In this document: positions 15,001 to 24,456 of the stretch, one piece after another
Position numbering within the stretch: position 1 is the first letter of the stretch
Layout: each line of letters opens with the position of its first letter
Assembly (NCBI RefSeq): GCF_016743795.2
Contig: NZ_CP060138.2
Location: 434,001 to 498,000 of the forward strand
Source of the DNA: Rickettsia tillamookensis
GTDB taxonomy: Bacteria; Pseudomonadota; Alphaproteobacteria; Rickettsiales; Rickettsiaceae
Reading direction: 5' to 3'
Length of the DNA stretch: 64,000 nt
Translations under genes and position numbers: made by a program
Notes under the pieces: model-generated
The model's database searches: none
The model's input: only the letters and a program-made list of their open reading frames with translations
Told to the model about the DNA's origin: nothing

Positions 15001-17625
15001 TTATATATTTACTATTCTAATTTGATATTTAAGTTTGTTATAATGCAGTATTAAAAAATCGCCTGGCTTAAACCTATGAAAGATGGAAGGTATTAGGAAT
15101 TTAATTACTTTACTTTCAATAGAAGCATTTTTTAAGATTAATCCTCCTATTTTCTCTATTTCGGGTAGGGATAAAATAATAGGAATTTTGACGTTAAGGG
15201 TAGGACTATTTGAATCTGTTTCATTGCTTATGTAACAATAGGAATTAGTATAATTATTAAACCTATCGATAAAATTAATACTAAGCTTGCTAATAATATT
15301 TTCTTCAGGTATTTCTGTTTGCTTTAAATAACTATTATCTAAAATTTTTATTAAACTCTCGCTGCTTAGATGCTCTAAATTACCTGCTCCTCGCTTCAGA
15401 AATTTAATTTTTTCACATTCACTTGCTATCACATCAAAAAAGTAAAATATTCTTAGAGAATTAATAACATCTATTGTAGATAAAATTTTATTTAAAATAA
15501 AACCGTCTACCACTTCGTCAATAGTAGAAATATCGATTTTCTTCAGGTCGATACCGCTTCTAGCAGATAGCTCAAGGATTATCTCGGCAAGGCTGCAAGT
15601 GCCGAATTTGCCGTTAACCCAATGTCCTTTTTCCCATAAATGATTATCGCTCCAAATATTCCCGTGCGGCCATGCAGGGTAGGGGCGTGCGTCCCAAGTC
15701 CATAAGAACATTTCTTCTATATATTCTTGCGTTTGCCAATATTCTACAAATCCTTTAATAGCCGTGCGTTGCACTGAGAAATCCGTACCTGCCGAGGAAT
15801 ATTTAGGACTACCGCCGTCCGTACATTTGGGATCAAAGAACACGTTTGGCTGGTTTGGAGCTTTATCTATTGACGGAAAGCCAAACTCGGTAAACCATAT
15901 TTTTTTCATTTTTGGTTGCCAAGCCGTTCGATTTCCATCAGGATTATAGTGATGATTTTCCCACCAATAACCTATATTTTTCCAAGCATAAGCAGCAGAT
16001 AGAGGTTGTTTATTACTGTTACCGTCTAAATAATAATCATACCCTTCACCTGACCTGCAACCTTTCATAATTTCTTCTTTAGTTATCTGAGAGCTTAAAG
16101 AACTAGTTAAAGGGAAATAAGCATCTATCCCGACAAAATCAATATAAGGGGAAGCAAATAACGGGTCTAAATTATACCACCCGCCGCTAGTATGATGATA
16201 TTCCGACCAATCAGCGGCATAAGTAACTTGTACATTACTTCCTAATATTTCTTTTACTAAACGAGCAAGATTTATAAGTTCTAGCACTGCCGGAAAATTA
16301 TTTGCTGAATCTTTTATAGAAGTTATGCCGATTAGTTCCGAGCCGATTATAAAGGCGTCAACGTAATCTTTAACAAGCCTTGCATAGTGAAGAATGAAGT
16401 TATTATAACCGTCCGCTTTATGAAAAAAATTACTTACTACATTTGCAGAACCTGTTACATGCCCACGCCATGGTTTACCTGATAGATCCATGAAAAACAT
16501 TGGATAAAACATAATTTTTAAATTACGTCTTTTAAGCTCGGTTAGGTAATGCACTAAACTAGCATCATTAACAGTGCCGCCGTAATGAGGGTTGTCATGC
16601 TCATCTTTAGAGATAATTTTAGCATTTGCTCTATTATAACGACCGACTTGCCAAGTACATGAATATGAGGTTAGAGGGTCGTTAAACTCTATAGCAGGTT
16701 TTATGCTGCAATAGCCTATATCTAAACTATCGCCAAACCAAGAAACTACCGGTGCTATCCATTTTATATTAGGGCATGTGGTTTGTAGCTGATTGAGACT
16801 AAATATACTATCTGCAATATTATAATGATTATGAGAGTTAATAGCCTCATGGCTTATAACACCGCCGTAAGAACTGCTCAAAGTTTTATACTGTACTTCC
16901 GTATCGTAAACAAATTCGCCTGAACCCGGAATCATGTTAATGCTACTAATTAGATTTTCAACTTTTGCATAATTATTAGGCAGATAAATATTGGGTTTTC
17001 TCGTTACCTCAAATGAGAAATTTGGAATAATATTACCAAAATCTTCTAAAGGTAATTCTTCAAAGACTATATAGCTAAGTGACCTAAAAGCAGGGGTTTT
17101 GCCGCTGCCTAGATAGTTTTCAATTAAAGGATCGGGTAGTTGTGTTTCTGAGCCTTTATATAATCTAAAATTATACTTACCTAAATTTATTATCTCATCA
17201 CCTGCCCATACTCTGTTAATCTCGGTAATTTCTCCCTCGCAAATACTAACTGCAAAAGAAAAGAAATAGCTATATTCAGTGAAATTAGTAACGGATTTTA
17301 AGTTATGAAAATAAGGGAAATATTCTTTATGACGAGTACTATTTGCTACCTCTTTTATGTTATCTGCCCAAATTATTTTTCCGTTAACTCTTGCAGTACC
17401 GAAAATTAACGGTATAGCTTCGCCGTAATTAGCTGTTATATATTTAAAATTTTCTTTGAAATTTTTAATATTGTCATATTCTATCGGTTCGTGATTTAGT
17501 TGATCTAAATACTCACCAAGCATTTTACCGGCAAATCTTCCCACGCTTGAAAATATGCCGCCTCCAAATGTATTTCCTATGCTACTGCCAAGTGAACTAA
17601 AAAAACTTCCAAACATATTTACCAT
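15001..17625 (-). CDS. GTA TIM-barrel-like tail protein, truncated ORF
   Basis: 874 residues. A Gly-rich hydrophobic N-terminus (SFFSSLGSSIGNTFGGGIF) is followed by a tail-protein domain and, at ~residues 290-650, the GTA TIM-barrel domain with YFPLTSSLSSQITKEEIMKG, KKIWFTEFGFPSIDKAPNQP and FLWTWDARPYPAWP. The Glu in WFTEFG is at the position of a glycosidase-type catalytic residue. The C-terminal part is cut by an in-frame stop; homologous sequence continues beyond it (see the pseudogene entry). The start ATG at 17625 begins MVNMFGSFF; a second ATG three codons later is possible. It is the only large GTA gene here on the minus strand, opposite to the portal. Confidence 0.85.
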   Translation of the reverse strand: MVNMFGSFFSSLGSSIGNTFGGGIFSSVGRFAGKMLGEYLDQLNHEPIEYDNIKNFKENFKYITANYGEAIPLIFGTARVNGKIIWADNIKEVANSTRHKEYFPYFHNLKSVTNFTEYSYFFSFAVSICEGEITEINRVWAGDEIINLGKYNFRLYKGSETQLPDPLIENYLGSGKTPAFRSLSYIVFEELPLEDFGNIIPNFSFEVTRKPNIYLPNNYAKVENLISSINMIPGSGEFVYDTEVQYKTLSSSYGGVISHEAINSHNHYNIADSIFSLNQLQTTCPNIKWIAPVVSWFGDSLDIGYCSIKPAIEFNDPLTSYSCTWQVGRYNRANAKIISKDEHDNPHYGGTVNDASLVHYLTELKRRNLKIMFYPMFFMDLSGKPWRGHVTGSANVVSNFFHKADGYNNFILHYARLVKDYVDAFIIGSELIGITSIKDSANNFPAVLELINLARLVKEILGSNVQVTYAADWSEYHHTSGGWYNLDPLFASPYIDFVGIDAYFPLTSSLSSQITKEEIMKGCRSGEGYDYYLDGNSNKQPLSAAYAWKNIGYWWENHHYNPDGNRTAWQPKMKKIWFTEFGFPSIDKAPNQPNVFFDPKCTDGGSPKYSSAGTDFSVQRTAIKGFVEYWQTQEYIEEMFLWTWDARPYPAWPHGNIWSDNHLWEKGHWVNGKFGTCSLAEIILELSARSGIDLKKIDISTIDEVVDGFILNKILSTIDVINSLRIFYFFDVIASECEKIKFLKRGAGNLEHLSSESLIKILDNSYLKQTEIPEENIISKLSINFIDRFNNYTNSYCYISNETDSNSPTLNVKIPIILSLPEIEKIGGLILKNASIESKVIKFLIPSIFHRFKPGDFLILHYNKLKYQIRIVNI

Positions 17626-17685
17626 ATTATAATTTAATATGGATTGATATTAGCACTATGATGTGGTAACACTAATATATACTCG

Positions 17686-17803
17686 TTTAATTTGAAAAAT
17701 TGGCTACGTCGTCTTATAAGATCTGCGGTGCTCACGTATTAAGTATACGCTCCGCTCCGAGGACTTTAGACTCCTTGCTCTTTTCCAAATTAAACTTCGT
17801 CTA
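17686..17803. repeat. Palindromic element, class B
   Basis: Same family as 11725-11840: arms TTTAATTTGAAAAA and TTTTCCAAATTAAACTTCG, core CACGTATTAAGTATACG. It fills most of the 210-bp gap between the divergent GTA g15 relic and the DUF2608 genes. Confidence 0.85.
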
Positions 17804-17835
17804 TCCTATACAATAATAATAAATTTTTAAAAATT

Positions 17836-18726
17836 ATGATGATATTCAAAAAATCTTTATTCATCTTACTATTACTTATTACTTCCTTAGTTAAAGCAGA
17901 AATTATCGAAGTAGATAACTTAGATAAAATAAAACAAGATTTTAAAGAAAATTATAATAAAAATTATGCACCTCAGGATTTATTAGTAGTAACGGTGTTA
18001 GATGAATTTTTGTTTAAGCCTTTAGTGCCTATCGTTGAACAACTTGATCAAGATATATATATTAAACTAACTCCTCTTTTGCTTAATATTAATAAAAATC
18101 CAAAAACTATTTATATAAATCAATTGATTTTAACTAATGATAGTTATAAGAAAGAATTACAAGAAGCTGATTTTCCAAATTTTGTAAATGAAATGAGTAA
18201 TAGTAAAATTCCTATAATAGCAGTAAATGATGGCTTTACCGGTAATTTTAATAATATTCCTAAATTTGAAATATGGTTTGCCGATTATTTAAAGAAAAAT
18301 TTCAATATTGATTTTTCAAATAGTTTTCCAAACAATAATTATATTATTTTTAATAATTTAGACAGTTTTGCTAATACTTATCCGGTATTTTATAAGGGTA
18401 TATTGACGAGTAATAATATATCGGAAGCGGAAATGATGCTCAATTTCCTTGTTCAAATGAATTTTATACCGAAATGCTTTATAATGATTAGTAGTAGCGT
18501 AGAATTGCTAAGTTCAATGGAATTTCAGCTTAATAGTTATAGTTCTAATATATTATTTATTGGTTATCATTATAATAATAAAAATGCTCCGGAAAATAAA
18601 GATGCTGCATATTATACTAAAACCATTGGTGATTTAATACCTCAAATAAATAAATTAAAAAGAAATAATCCACCTTTAAAGAATAATAATGCGAAAGGTA
18701 AAAATCCTTATGACACGAATAAATAA
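17836..18726 (+). CDS. Secreted DUF2608 (HAD-like) protein, active-site degenerate
   Basis: 296 residues with a signal peptide (MMIFKKSLFILLLLITSLVKA, residues 1-22). The body resembles the DUF2608 group of HAD-like proteins found in Rickettsia and other intracellular bacteria: the first strand reads LLVVTVLDEFLF. HAD phosphatases need DxD at this place; here only one Asp remains, so phosphatase activity is unlikely. It has a related gene directly downstream (short overlap) and cysQ follows, so the three probably form one transcript. The C-terminus is Asn/Lys-rich and low-complexity. The function is unknown. Confidence 0.75.
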   Translation: MMIFKKSLFILLLLITSLVKAEIIEVDNLDKIKQDFKENYNKNYAPQDLLVVTVLDEFLFKPLVPIVEQLDQDIYIKLTPLLLNINKNPKTIYINQLILTNDSYKKELQEADFPNFVNEMSNSKIPIIAVNDGFTGNFNNIPKFEIWFADYLKKNFNIDFSNSFPNNNYIIFNNLDSFANTYPVFYKGILTSNNISEAEMMLNFLVQMNFIPKCFIMISSSVELLSSMEFQLNSYSSNILFIGYHYNNKNAPENKDAAYYTKTIGDLIPQINKLKRNNPPLKNNNAKGKNPYDTNK

Positions 18727-19534
18727 AGTTTTATTGAGTTTACTTTGCTTAGTTATTTCGTATGCGGGCTATGGTCAAATTATTCCTACTTACTCTGTAG
18801 ATTCGGTAACAATGAAAAATTTATTACCGAAGATAGATGCAGATACGCTGGTACTTATAAATATAGATAATACTATTATAACACCGAAATCCAAATTATT
18901 TCGATATCAGGATAATTCTTATATAAATTTTACTAAATATTTATATAGTCTTGCAGCGGGTAACGCATCAGTTAATAAAACTATTGCAAAATTGATAGTG
19001 CAGCGTCAAATGATGCTTGTTGAATCTAAATGGGTAGATTTAATTAATAAGATGAAGCAGCAAGGTGCAACAGTTTTAGGTCTTCAAGAAATAACTGCTC
19101 CATGTAATTTAATTGAAAATTATGAAGGATGGTTATATACATTACTTTACGGACTCAATATTAATTTTACTAATAAAGTTAATGATAAAGATGTATTTAG
19201 ATTTAATCCAAGCGATGCTGGAGCCCCTATTTTTTATTTAGGTATAATATTTACCGGTAATATAAATAGAGTAAAAACTCTTGTAGAGTTCTTAAAAATT
19301 ATACCAAAACAACCTACAAAAATAGTAATTTTTGCAAATAATAAAAAAGATTTAGAAAATATGGACTCTTATTTAAGCATGGTTGATATAGGATATTATG
19401 GAATTGAATATTTAGGGTGGCAAATGTTGCCGGGATCACCTGATCATCAAATCGCTGAGTTGCAGCAATCTACGTTTTTAAATACCGGTCAGTGGTTAGA
19501 GGATGATGTAGCTGCAAAGATGTTAAATAAATAA
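18710..19534 (+). CDS. Secreted DUF2608 (HAD-like) protein with DxD motif
   Basis: 274 residues from ATG 18710; an upstream ATG at 18689 would add seven residues before the signal peptide, which reads better from MTRINKVLLSLLCLVISYAG. The first HAD strand is LVLINIDNTIITP, keeping the DxDNT catalytic motif that the upstream neighbour has lost. Together they look like a duplicated pair in which one copy retained the nucleophile. It overlaps the upstream ORF by 17 bp and ends 2 bp before cysQ. The substrate is unknown; export suggests action in periplasm or outside the cell. Confidence 0.75.
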   Translation: MTRINKVLLSLLCLVISYAGYGQIIPTYSVDSVTMKNLLPKIDADTLVLINIDNTIITPKSKLFRYQDNSYINFTKYLYSLAAGNASVNKTIAKLIVQRQMMLVESKWVDLINKMKQQGATVLGLQEITAPCNLIENYEGWLYTLLYGLNINFTNKVNDKDVFRFNPSDAGAPIFYLGIIFTGNINRVKTLVEFLKIIPKQPTKIVIFANNKKDLENMDSYLSMVDIGYYGIEYLGWQMLPGSPDHQIAELQQSTFLNTGQWLEDDVAAKMLNK

Positions 19535-19536
19535 TT

Positions 19537-20313
19537 ATGAATGACAATTTAATTAATGCTTTAAAAGATTTAATTATTAATACCGGCAAGGTTGCACTAG
19601 ATATAAAAAAGGCAGGAATATTGACTGATATTAAATCAGATGGGTCAGTAGTCACTAATGCCGATAAGGAAATTAGTAAAGTAATTTATCAGGCTCTACA
19701 AGTCTTAACCCCCAAAATAGCTATAGTATGTGAAGAGCAGCCGCTACCTATATTAAGCAGTGATACTTTTTGGTTAATCGATCCTATTGACGGGACACGG
19801 AGCTATGTAAACGGTAAAAATACATATACGGTAAATATAGGGCTTATTAAAAACGGTCTTCCAACTATCGGCTTGATATATCACCCTGAAACAGCAAAGC
19901 TATATTATACCGATGTACAGGGGCGGTTAAAAATCGAACAGAATTCTAAAGAAATATTTGTTAATCATGAACCTAAACATGAAGAGCTTAATGCGGTAAT
20001 AGGTTTTTATAATTCAAATAAAGCTACTAAAGAATTTTTAAGTAAATATTCATTCGGTCAAATAAATGCAATAGGTAGTTCAATTAAACTATGCTTAATT
20101 GCTGAAGGAGCAGCTGATATATATCCAAAATTCGGTCAAACTATGGAGTGGGATATAGCGGCAGGTCATGCTTTAATTAAAGCCGGCGGCGGTAATATTT
20201 TAGATACACAGGGACAAGAAATTACTTACGGTAAAGAAAATTTCGCTAACCCCAATTTTTTCGCCTGTAGTAAATATTGGTTGGAAAAGGAGACTGGGTT
20301 TCGTGAATACTAA
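19537..20313 (+). CDS. cysQ: 3'(2'),5'-bisphosphate nucleotidase / inositol monophosphatase family
   Basis: 258 residues. Li-sensitive phosphatase family motifs are complete: CEEQP (metal ligand Glu), WLIDPIDGTRSYVNG (DPIDGT motif, ~residue 80) and WDIAAGHALIKAGGG near the C-terminus. The sequence SDGSVVTNADKE near residue 35 is the usual N-terminal motif. The CysQ-type product removes phosphate from 3'-phosphoadenosine 5'-phosphate; in a Rickettsia with little sulfate assimilation it may serve another nucleotide or inositol phosphate. It follows the DUF2608 gene with a 2-bp gap, so co-transcription is very likely. Confidence 0.9.
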   Translation: MNDNLINALKDLIINTGKVALDIKKAGILTDIKSDGSVVTNADKEISKVIYQALQVLTPKIAIVCEEQPLPILSSDTFWLIDPIDGTRSYVNGKNTYTVNIGLIKNGLPTIGLIYHPETAKLYYTDVQGRLKIEQNSKEIFVNHEPKHEELNAVIGFYNSNKATKEFLSKYSFGQINAIGSSIKLCLIAEGAADIYPKFGQTMEWDIAAGHALIKAGGGNILDTQGQEITYGKENFANPNFFACSKYWLEKETGFREY

Positions 20314-20315
20314 AT

Positions 20316-20470
20316 CGTCATTGCGAGAAGACGCCATAGGCGTCGACGAAGCAATCTCATGAAATAATAACAAACTCCTAAGATTGCTTCGTCAATTACT
20401 TCGTAATTTTCCTCGCAATGACGGGAAAGTTGAACCACGCAACAAGCCCTATATCAGCTCGCAATGACGA
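20316..20470. repeat. Palindromic element, class D
   Basis: Long inverted repeat beginning CGTCATTGCGAG and ending CTCGCAATGACG (20316-20423), with internal arms GAAGCAATCTCATG and AGATTGCTTCGTC. A further CTCGCAATGACG half-site is at 20459-20470. It lies between the convergent cysQ and mutS genes, where it could also act as a bidirectional terminator. Confidence 0.8.
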
Positions 20471-20487
20471 AGAAGCTACAACCCATA

Positions 20488-23163
20488 TCAAACCAACTTC
20501 TTCAATTCATAAATCAACTCAAGTGCTTCTTTAGGGGATAGTTTATCAGGGTCGATAGTTCTGAATTTTTCGTCTAATTTGCTGCTTATAGTAGTTTTAT
20601 TAGGCTCAAGATTGAACAAGCTCAAATTATTTGATTCCGTTGATAAAATATTTTTTCCTTTACCGGTAGAAGTTTTCTCAAATTTAAGCAGAATCTGCTC
20701 AGCTCTATTTATAACGCTGGCAGGGAGTCCTGCTAAAGCTGCAACATGAATACCGTACGACCTATCAGCTGCACCTGGTATAATATTATGCAAAAATAGA
20801 ATATCTTTACCTGATTCCTCAATAGCAATAGTATAATTTTGTAAAGCCGGCAGGAAATTACTCATAACTGTTAGCTCATGATAGTGCGTTGCGAACAAAC
20901 AACGACATTTCAGCTTATCATGGATATATTCAAGCACCGACCACGCTATAGATACACCGTCATAAGTGGACGTGCCTCTACCTACCTCATCAAGTATTAT
21001 TAGTGAGTTTTTTGTAGATTGAGCAAGAATTGCCGAGGTTTCAAGCATCTCTGCCATAAAGGTTGATTGTCCCTTAATTAAATCATCGGCAGCACCTATT
21101 CGGCTAAATATTTTATCGACTACCCCTATTTTGGCACTTTTAGCAGGTACAAACGAACCTATTTGAGCAATGATTGCAATAATGGCGTTTTGACGTAAAA
21201 AAGTACTTTTACCTGCCATATTAGGACCGGTAATTAACCAAATACGCTCAAGTTCCGATAAATGACAGTCATTATATACAAAGCTTTTGCTTTCTCGTTG
21301 TAGTGCTTTCTCTATTACAGGATGCCGTCCTTTAACGATATCAAAGCTTAAATCATCGGTAAATTCAGGCTTAATATAATCATATTCATCAGCGATGTAA
21401 GCAAAATTACAAAATACGTCAAGCCCGCTTAAGGAGCTTGCAAGCATTCGTAAATAGGAAGCCTTTTCGATTACTTGGCTACAAATATCCGCATGTAATT
21501 CTTTTTCCAAGCTTATTACTAAGGTTTTAGCGTTGACTAACTCGCTTTCAAGCTTTTGTAGTTCAGTAGTAGTGTAACGGACACTATTAACCGTTGTTTG
21601 ACGGTGAATAAATTTGGGATCAAGGATTTTATTAACATTTTTAGCGGTAATATCGATAAAAAGCCCTATAACATTATTATGAGATATTTTTAAACTGTCT
21701 ATGCCCGTTTCTTTGCGATATTGATCTTTTAGCTTTTCAATATGTAATTTCCCGTTATTAATTAAATCATGTAATTGGGCTACTTTCGGATGATATTCAT
21801 GTTTTATTATACCTCCGTCATTTAAATTATTCGGTGCATCTTCTCTTATGCTCTCGTCTATTAAATTATATAATTCTGCATCGCCTGATAGAGGTTTAGT
21901 AATTTTTTCGATAAAATCAGGTAAATTAAAAACGTAAGCGTCAAAAAATACTCCTTTAATAATCGTTGCAGTTTCCAAGGTATATTTAATACTAAGTAAA
22001 TCACGACCTGAACTTCTGTTCATTGTGATACGTGTTAGGCAGCGTTCTATATCACTAGTTTTTTTTAAAAGTTCTCTAATTCTTTTTACTATTTCTAAGT
22101 TAGAATAAAAGAACTCGGTAATATTTAAACGATGATTTATTTTAGCAATGTTGGTTAAAGGACTTGAAAGAAAATTATATAGTAAACGTCCTCCTTGTTT
22201 AGTAACCGTATGATTGAGGGTGCTTAGTAAACTTCCTTTCGAGCTGCCTTGTGAGTTTGTTACAATTTCAAGGTTGCGTCTAGTGGCAAAATCAATAGTC
22301 ATATAGCTATGAAAATTGATAATTCTAGGAATCGGTAAATGAGGAATATTTTGTTTTTGCGTTAACGATAAATATTCTAAGATGCTGCCTATAGCACAAA
22401 TTTGATTGCTAGATATTTCGCCGATTCCTTTAATATCTTTCATTTTATAAAAATCTAAAATGATTTTTTCACATTTATTAACCGCAAAAAAACTATCAAC
22501 TTGATAGGTAATACGAAAATTTAATTGTTTGAAAATACTATCCGCAAGATTAGAAGATCTCAAGTTTTCGCTAAGCAGAATTTCACGAGGCTTTAAACGA
22601 GCCAGCTCATTAAGAATTTCTGCTTCTGGTACATTAACTACAAAAATTTCGGAAGTAGAAAGATCAACATAACAAAGGCTAGCCGTTTCTTTATTTTTCG
22701 GTATTACAAGACTTGCTAAATAATTAGGTTCGGCTGAAGCAATTAAATTCTCTTCAATTATGGTTCCCGGAGTTATAATACGTGTAACGTCTCTAGTAAC
22801 TACCGCTTTATAACCGCCTCTATTTTTTGCTTCTTCAGGTGTTTCAAGCTGATCGCAAATAGCAACTTTATAATTTTCTTCAATTAGCTTAGTTAAGTAA
22901 TTCTCAAGTGCATGATAAGGCACTCCACACATCGCAATTTCTTCTTCACCGTTTTTACCTCTTTTTGTTAAGGCAATACCGAGTACATTGCTGGCTAAGA
23001 TTGCATCATCATAGAACATCTCATAAAAATCACCCATTCTAAATAGTAGTAAACAATCTAAATGAGCAAATTTAATGTCTAGATATTGTTGCATCATTTT
23101 CGTTGCAACATCGTAATTATATTTTTGTTTAAACTCTTGAAGATTCATATTAAGTAGCATCAA
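20488..23163 (-). CDS. mutS: DNA mismatch repair protein MutS
   Basis: 891 residues, close to the usual length. The mismatch-reading Phe-x-Glu motif is present (GDFYEMF, Phe46/Glu48). The ATPase domain has Walker A GPNMAGKSTFLRQ (~residue 644), Walker B LIILDEVGRGTSTYDG (~724) and the ATHYHEL segment. MutS finds mispairs and recruits MutL. It is complete. The ATG at 23163 gives MMLLNMNLQEF; the internal ATG at 23148 (MNLQEF) may be the real start. Functional mismatch repair is relevant to the single-base run changes seen in this window. Confidence 0.97.
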   Translation of the reverse strand: MMLLNMNLQEFKQKYNYDVATKMMQQYLDIKFAHLDCLLLFRMGDFYEMFYDDAILASNVLGIALTKRGKNGEEEIAMCGVPYHALENYLTKLIEENYKVAICDQLETPEEAKNRGGYKAVVTRDVTRIITPGTIIEENLIASAEPNYLASLVIPKNKETASLCYVDLSTSEIFVVNVPEAEILNELARLKPREILLSENLRSSNLADSIFKQLNFRITYQVDSFFAVNKCEKIILDFYKMKDIKGIGEISSNQICAIGSILEYLSLTQKQNIPHLPIPRIINFHSYMTIDFATRRNLEIVTNSQGSSKGSLLSTLNHTVTKQGGRLLYNFLSSPLTNIAKINHRLNITEFFYSNLEIVKRIRELLKKTSDIERCLTRITMNRSSGRDLLSIKYTLETATIIKGVFFDAYVFNLPDFIEKITKPLSGDAELYNLIDESIREDAPNNLNDGGIIKHEYHPKVAQLHDLINNGKLHIEKLKDQYRKETGIDSLKISHNNVIGLFIDITAKNVNKILDPKFIHRQTTVNSVRYTTTELQKLESELVNAKTLVISLEKELHADICSQVIEKASYLRMLASSLSGLDVFCNFAYIADEYDYIKPEFTDDLSFDIVKGRHPVIEKALQRESKSFVYNDCHLSELERIWLITGPNMAGKSTFLRQNAIIAIIAQIGSFVPAKSAKIGVVDKIFSRIGAADDLIKGQSTFMAEMLETSAILAQSTKNSLIILDEVGRGTSTYDGVSIAWSVLEYIHDKLKCRCLFATHYHELTVMSNFLPALQNYTIAIEESGKDILFLHNIIPGAADRSYGIHVAALAGLPASVINRAEQILLKFEKTSTGKGKNILSTESNNLSLFNLEPNKTTISSKLDEKFRTIDPDKLSPKEALELIYELKKLV

Positions 23164-23307
23164 TTCATATTATGGTTTATCAAAATATATAGGAATGTCT
23201 CATTAAGTTAAATATATATTTTTGGAGGAAAATTAATTATAATACTGCATTATTAAATTATTTCTGCTATTATTGATTTATACTGAAAATATTTAAATTG
23301 GATCATT

Positions 23308-23550
23308 ATGAAAACACAGCTTGTAGCTCTTACTAACAGAGGGCAAATGACAATCCCAAGTCATATTCGAGAGAAATTAAATTTATCTACAGGAAGTAAG
23401 CTAGAGTTAATAGTACAAGATAATTCTTTTATGGTAATACCTATAAATAAGTCAGTTAAAAACTTGAAACATATTTTACCAAAACCTAAAAACGCTCTAA
23501 CTATAGATGAAATGAATGAAATTATTAAAGGTTCATATGATAGGAATTGA
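23308..23550 (+). CDS. vapB: AbrB/SpoVT-type antitoxin (VapB)
   Basis: 80 residues. The N-terminal swapped-hairpin DNA-binding domain is clear (VALTNRGQMTIPSHIREKL), with a short C-terminal tail (LTIDEMNEIIKGSY) that should wrap around the toxin. It overlaps the PIN toxin gene by 14 bp, as usual for vapBC. Such antitoxins repress their own promoter together with the toxin. Upstream lies AT-rich DNA of 144 bp to the mutS start, which probably holds divergent promoters. Confidence 0.88.
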   Translation: MKTQLVALTNRGQMTIPSHIREKLNLSTGSKLELIVQDNSFMVIPINKSVKNLKHILPKPKNALTIDEMNEIIKGSYDRN

Positions 23551-23932
23551 TACAAATATTCTTATTCGTTATTTAACAGGAGACGATAAAGTACAAAGCA
23601 TTAAAGCTACAGAATTAATAGAAAGATATTCCGGTCAAGAAAATTCAATATTTGTAAATAATATAGTTATATGTGAATTAGTTTGGGTATTAGAAAGAGG
23701 TTATAAATATTCAAAAGAGCAAATAATTTTAGTACTAAAAGAAATATTTAGTACAGTTGAATTTAGTTTTGAGAATCAGCAAGTATTATGGCTATCTGTT
23801 TTAGAGTACGAAAATTATAAAGCAGATTTTTCTGATATATTAATAGGTAAGTTAAATATATTTAATGGATGTAATTATACTGTTACTTTTGATAAAGCTG
23901 CAAGCGAACTAACAATGTTTAATGGTTTATAA
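23537..23932 (+). CDS. vapC: PIN-domain toxin (VapC)
   Basis: 131 residues from ATG 23537 (MIGIDTNILIRYL). An earlier TTG at 23516 would put seven extra residues before the PIN start and is unlikely. PIN acidic residues are all visible: Asp5, Glu47 (VICELVW), Asp97/Asp100 (ADFSDILIG) and the later TFDKAA. VapC toxins are Mg-dependent RNases that usually cut tRNA or rRNA. The module appears intact. It ends 2 bp from the convergent rpiB stop. Confidence 0.88.
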   Translation: MIGIDTNILIRYLTGDDKVQSIKATELIERYSGQENSIFVNNIVICELVWVLERGYKYSKEQIILVLKEIFSTVEFSFENQQVLWLSVLEYENYKADFSDILIGKLNIFNGCNYTVTFDKAASELTMFNGL

Positions 23933-23934
23933 AA

Positions 23935-24369
23935 CTACTTTATTTTTGATAGGCGGGTGCTATGTCTGCCACCTTCAAATTTAGTGGTTAAAAACTTATC
24001 TATAATATCAAATACTATTTTATGATCTACGGTTTTTGCTCCGAGTATTAAGATATTAGCGTCATTATGAGCTTTAGCATTTTCGGCAGTTAATATATCG
24101 TTACACAAAGCTGCTCTTATTTCCGAGCTACGATTAGCGGCTATAGACATACCAATTCCTGTATCACTAATTAAAATACCAATAGGAGCTGATTTTTCAA
24201 TAATAATATCTACTACTTTCTTAGCATAATCAGGATAATCAACGGTTTGTGTATTATTCGTTCCGCAGTCATAAATCTTTAAAGATTTCTGCTCTAAATA
24301 ATTGATAATTTCAGACTTAAGCTCATAACCTGAGTGATCACTAGCTATGACAATATTATAAGTTTTCAT
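23935..24369 (-). CDS. rpiB: Ribose 5-phosphate isomerase B
   Basis: 144 residues, the standard RpiB/LacAB size. Family motifs: [14 protein letters not shown] at the N-terminus, the DCGTN segment, [18 protein letters not shown] (RpiB normally has Cys in the first part, CGTG; here Ser-Asp-Thr-Gly), and [20 protein letters not shown]. The replacement of the catalytic-base Cys by Ser is notable but seen in some family members as far as I recall. The enzyme interconverts ribose and ribulose 5-phosphate. Rickettsia lacks most of the pentose phosphate route, so its role may be in salvage. Confidence 0.9.
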   Translation of the reverse strand: MKTYNIVIASDHSGYELKSEIINYLEQKSLKIYDCGTNNTQTVDYPDYAKKVVDIIIEKSAPIGILISDTGIGMSIAANRSSEIRAALCNDILTAENAKAHNDANILILGAKTVDHKIVFDIIDKFLTTKFEGGRHSTRLSKIK

Positions 24370-24456
24370 AGTTAATTTTTTGATGGAAAATAATGATAAA
24401 AATTATATACTATGTAAGATTTGTTTTCTAATATAAATAATAGTTTTGTTAAATAT

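Larger units (their letters stand above)
14384..17625 (-). pseudogene. Decayed GTA g15-like gene (TIM-barrel tail protein)
   Basis: One ancestral gene of about 1080 codons can be followed through 17625-14384. The intact part ends at TAA 15003-15001; the same frame then goes on without interruption (LLSLTSYVTGVIDNLSSYYL) to TAG 14655-14653, and again (NLAAFGLEIIKFKRWEN) to a TAG. Restoring one A in the short A run at 14606-14603 gives RWEKLDIDTYKISEIVRGEF, which resembles the g15 segment before its end. So two in-frame stops and one frameshift have accumulated. GTA g15 proteins are tail-tip/baseplate components with a glycoside-hydrolase-like TIM barrel. The large first ORF might still be translated. 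Confidence 0.8.

Noticed and set aside
469..17625. Live prophage
   Set aside because: Only a portal and a decayed tail-type gene are present, on opposite strands; no integrase, terminase, capsid, lysis genes or attachment sites were found.
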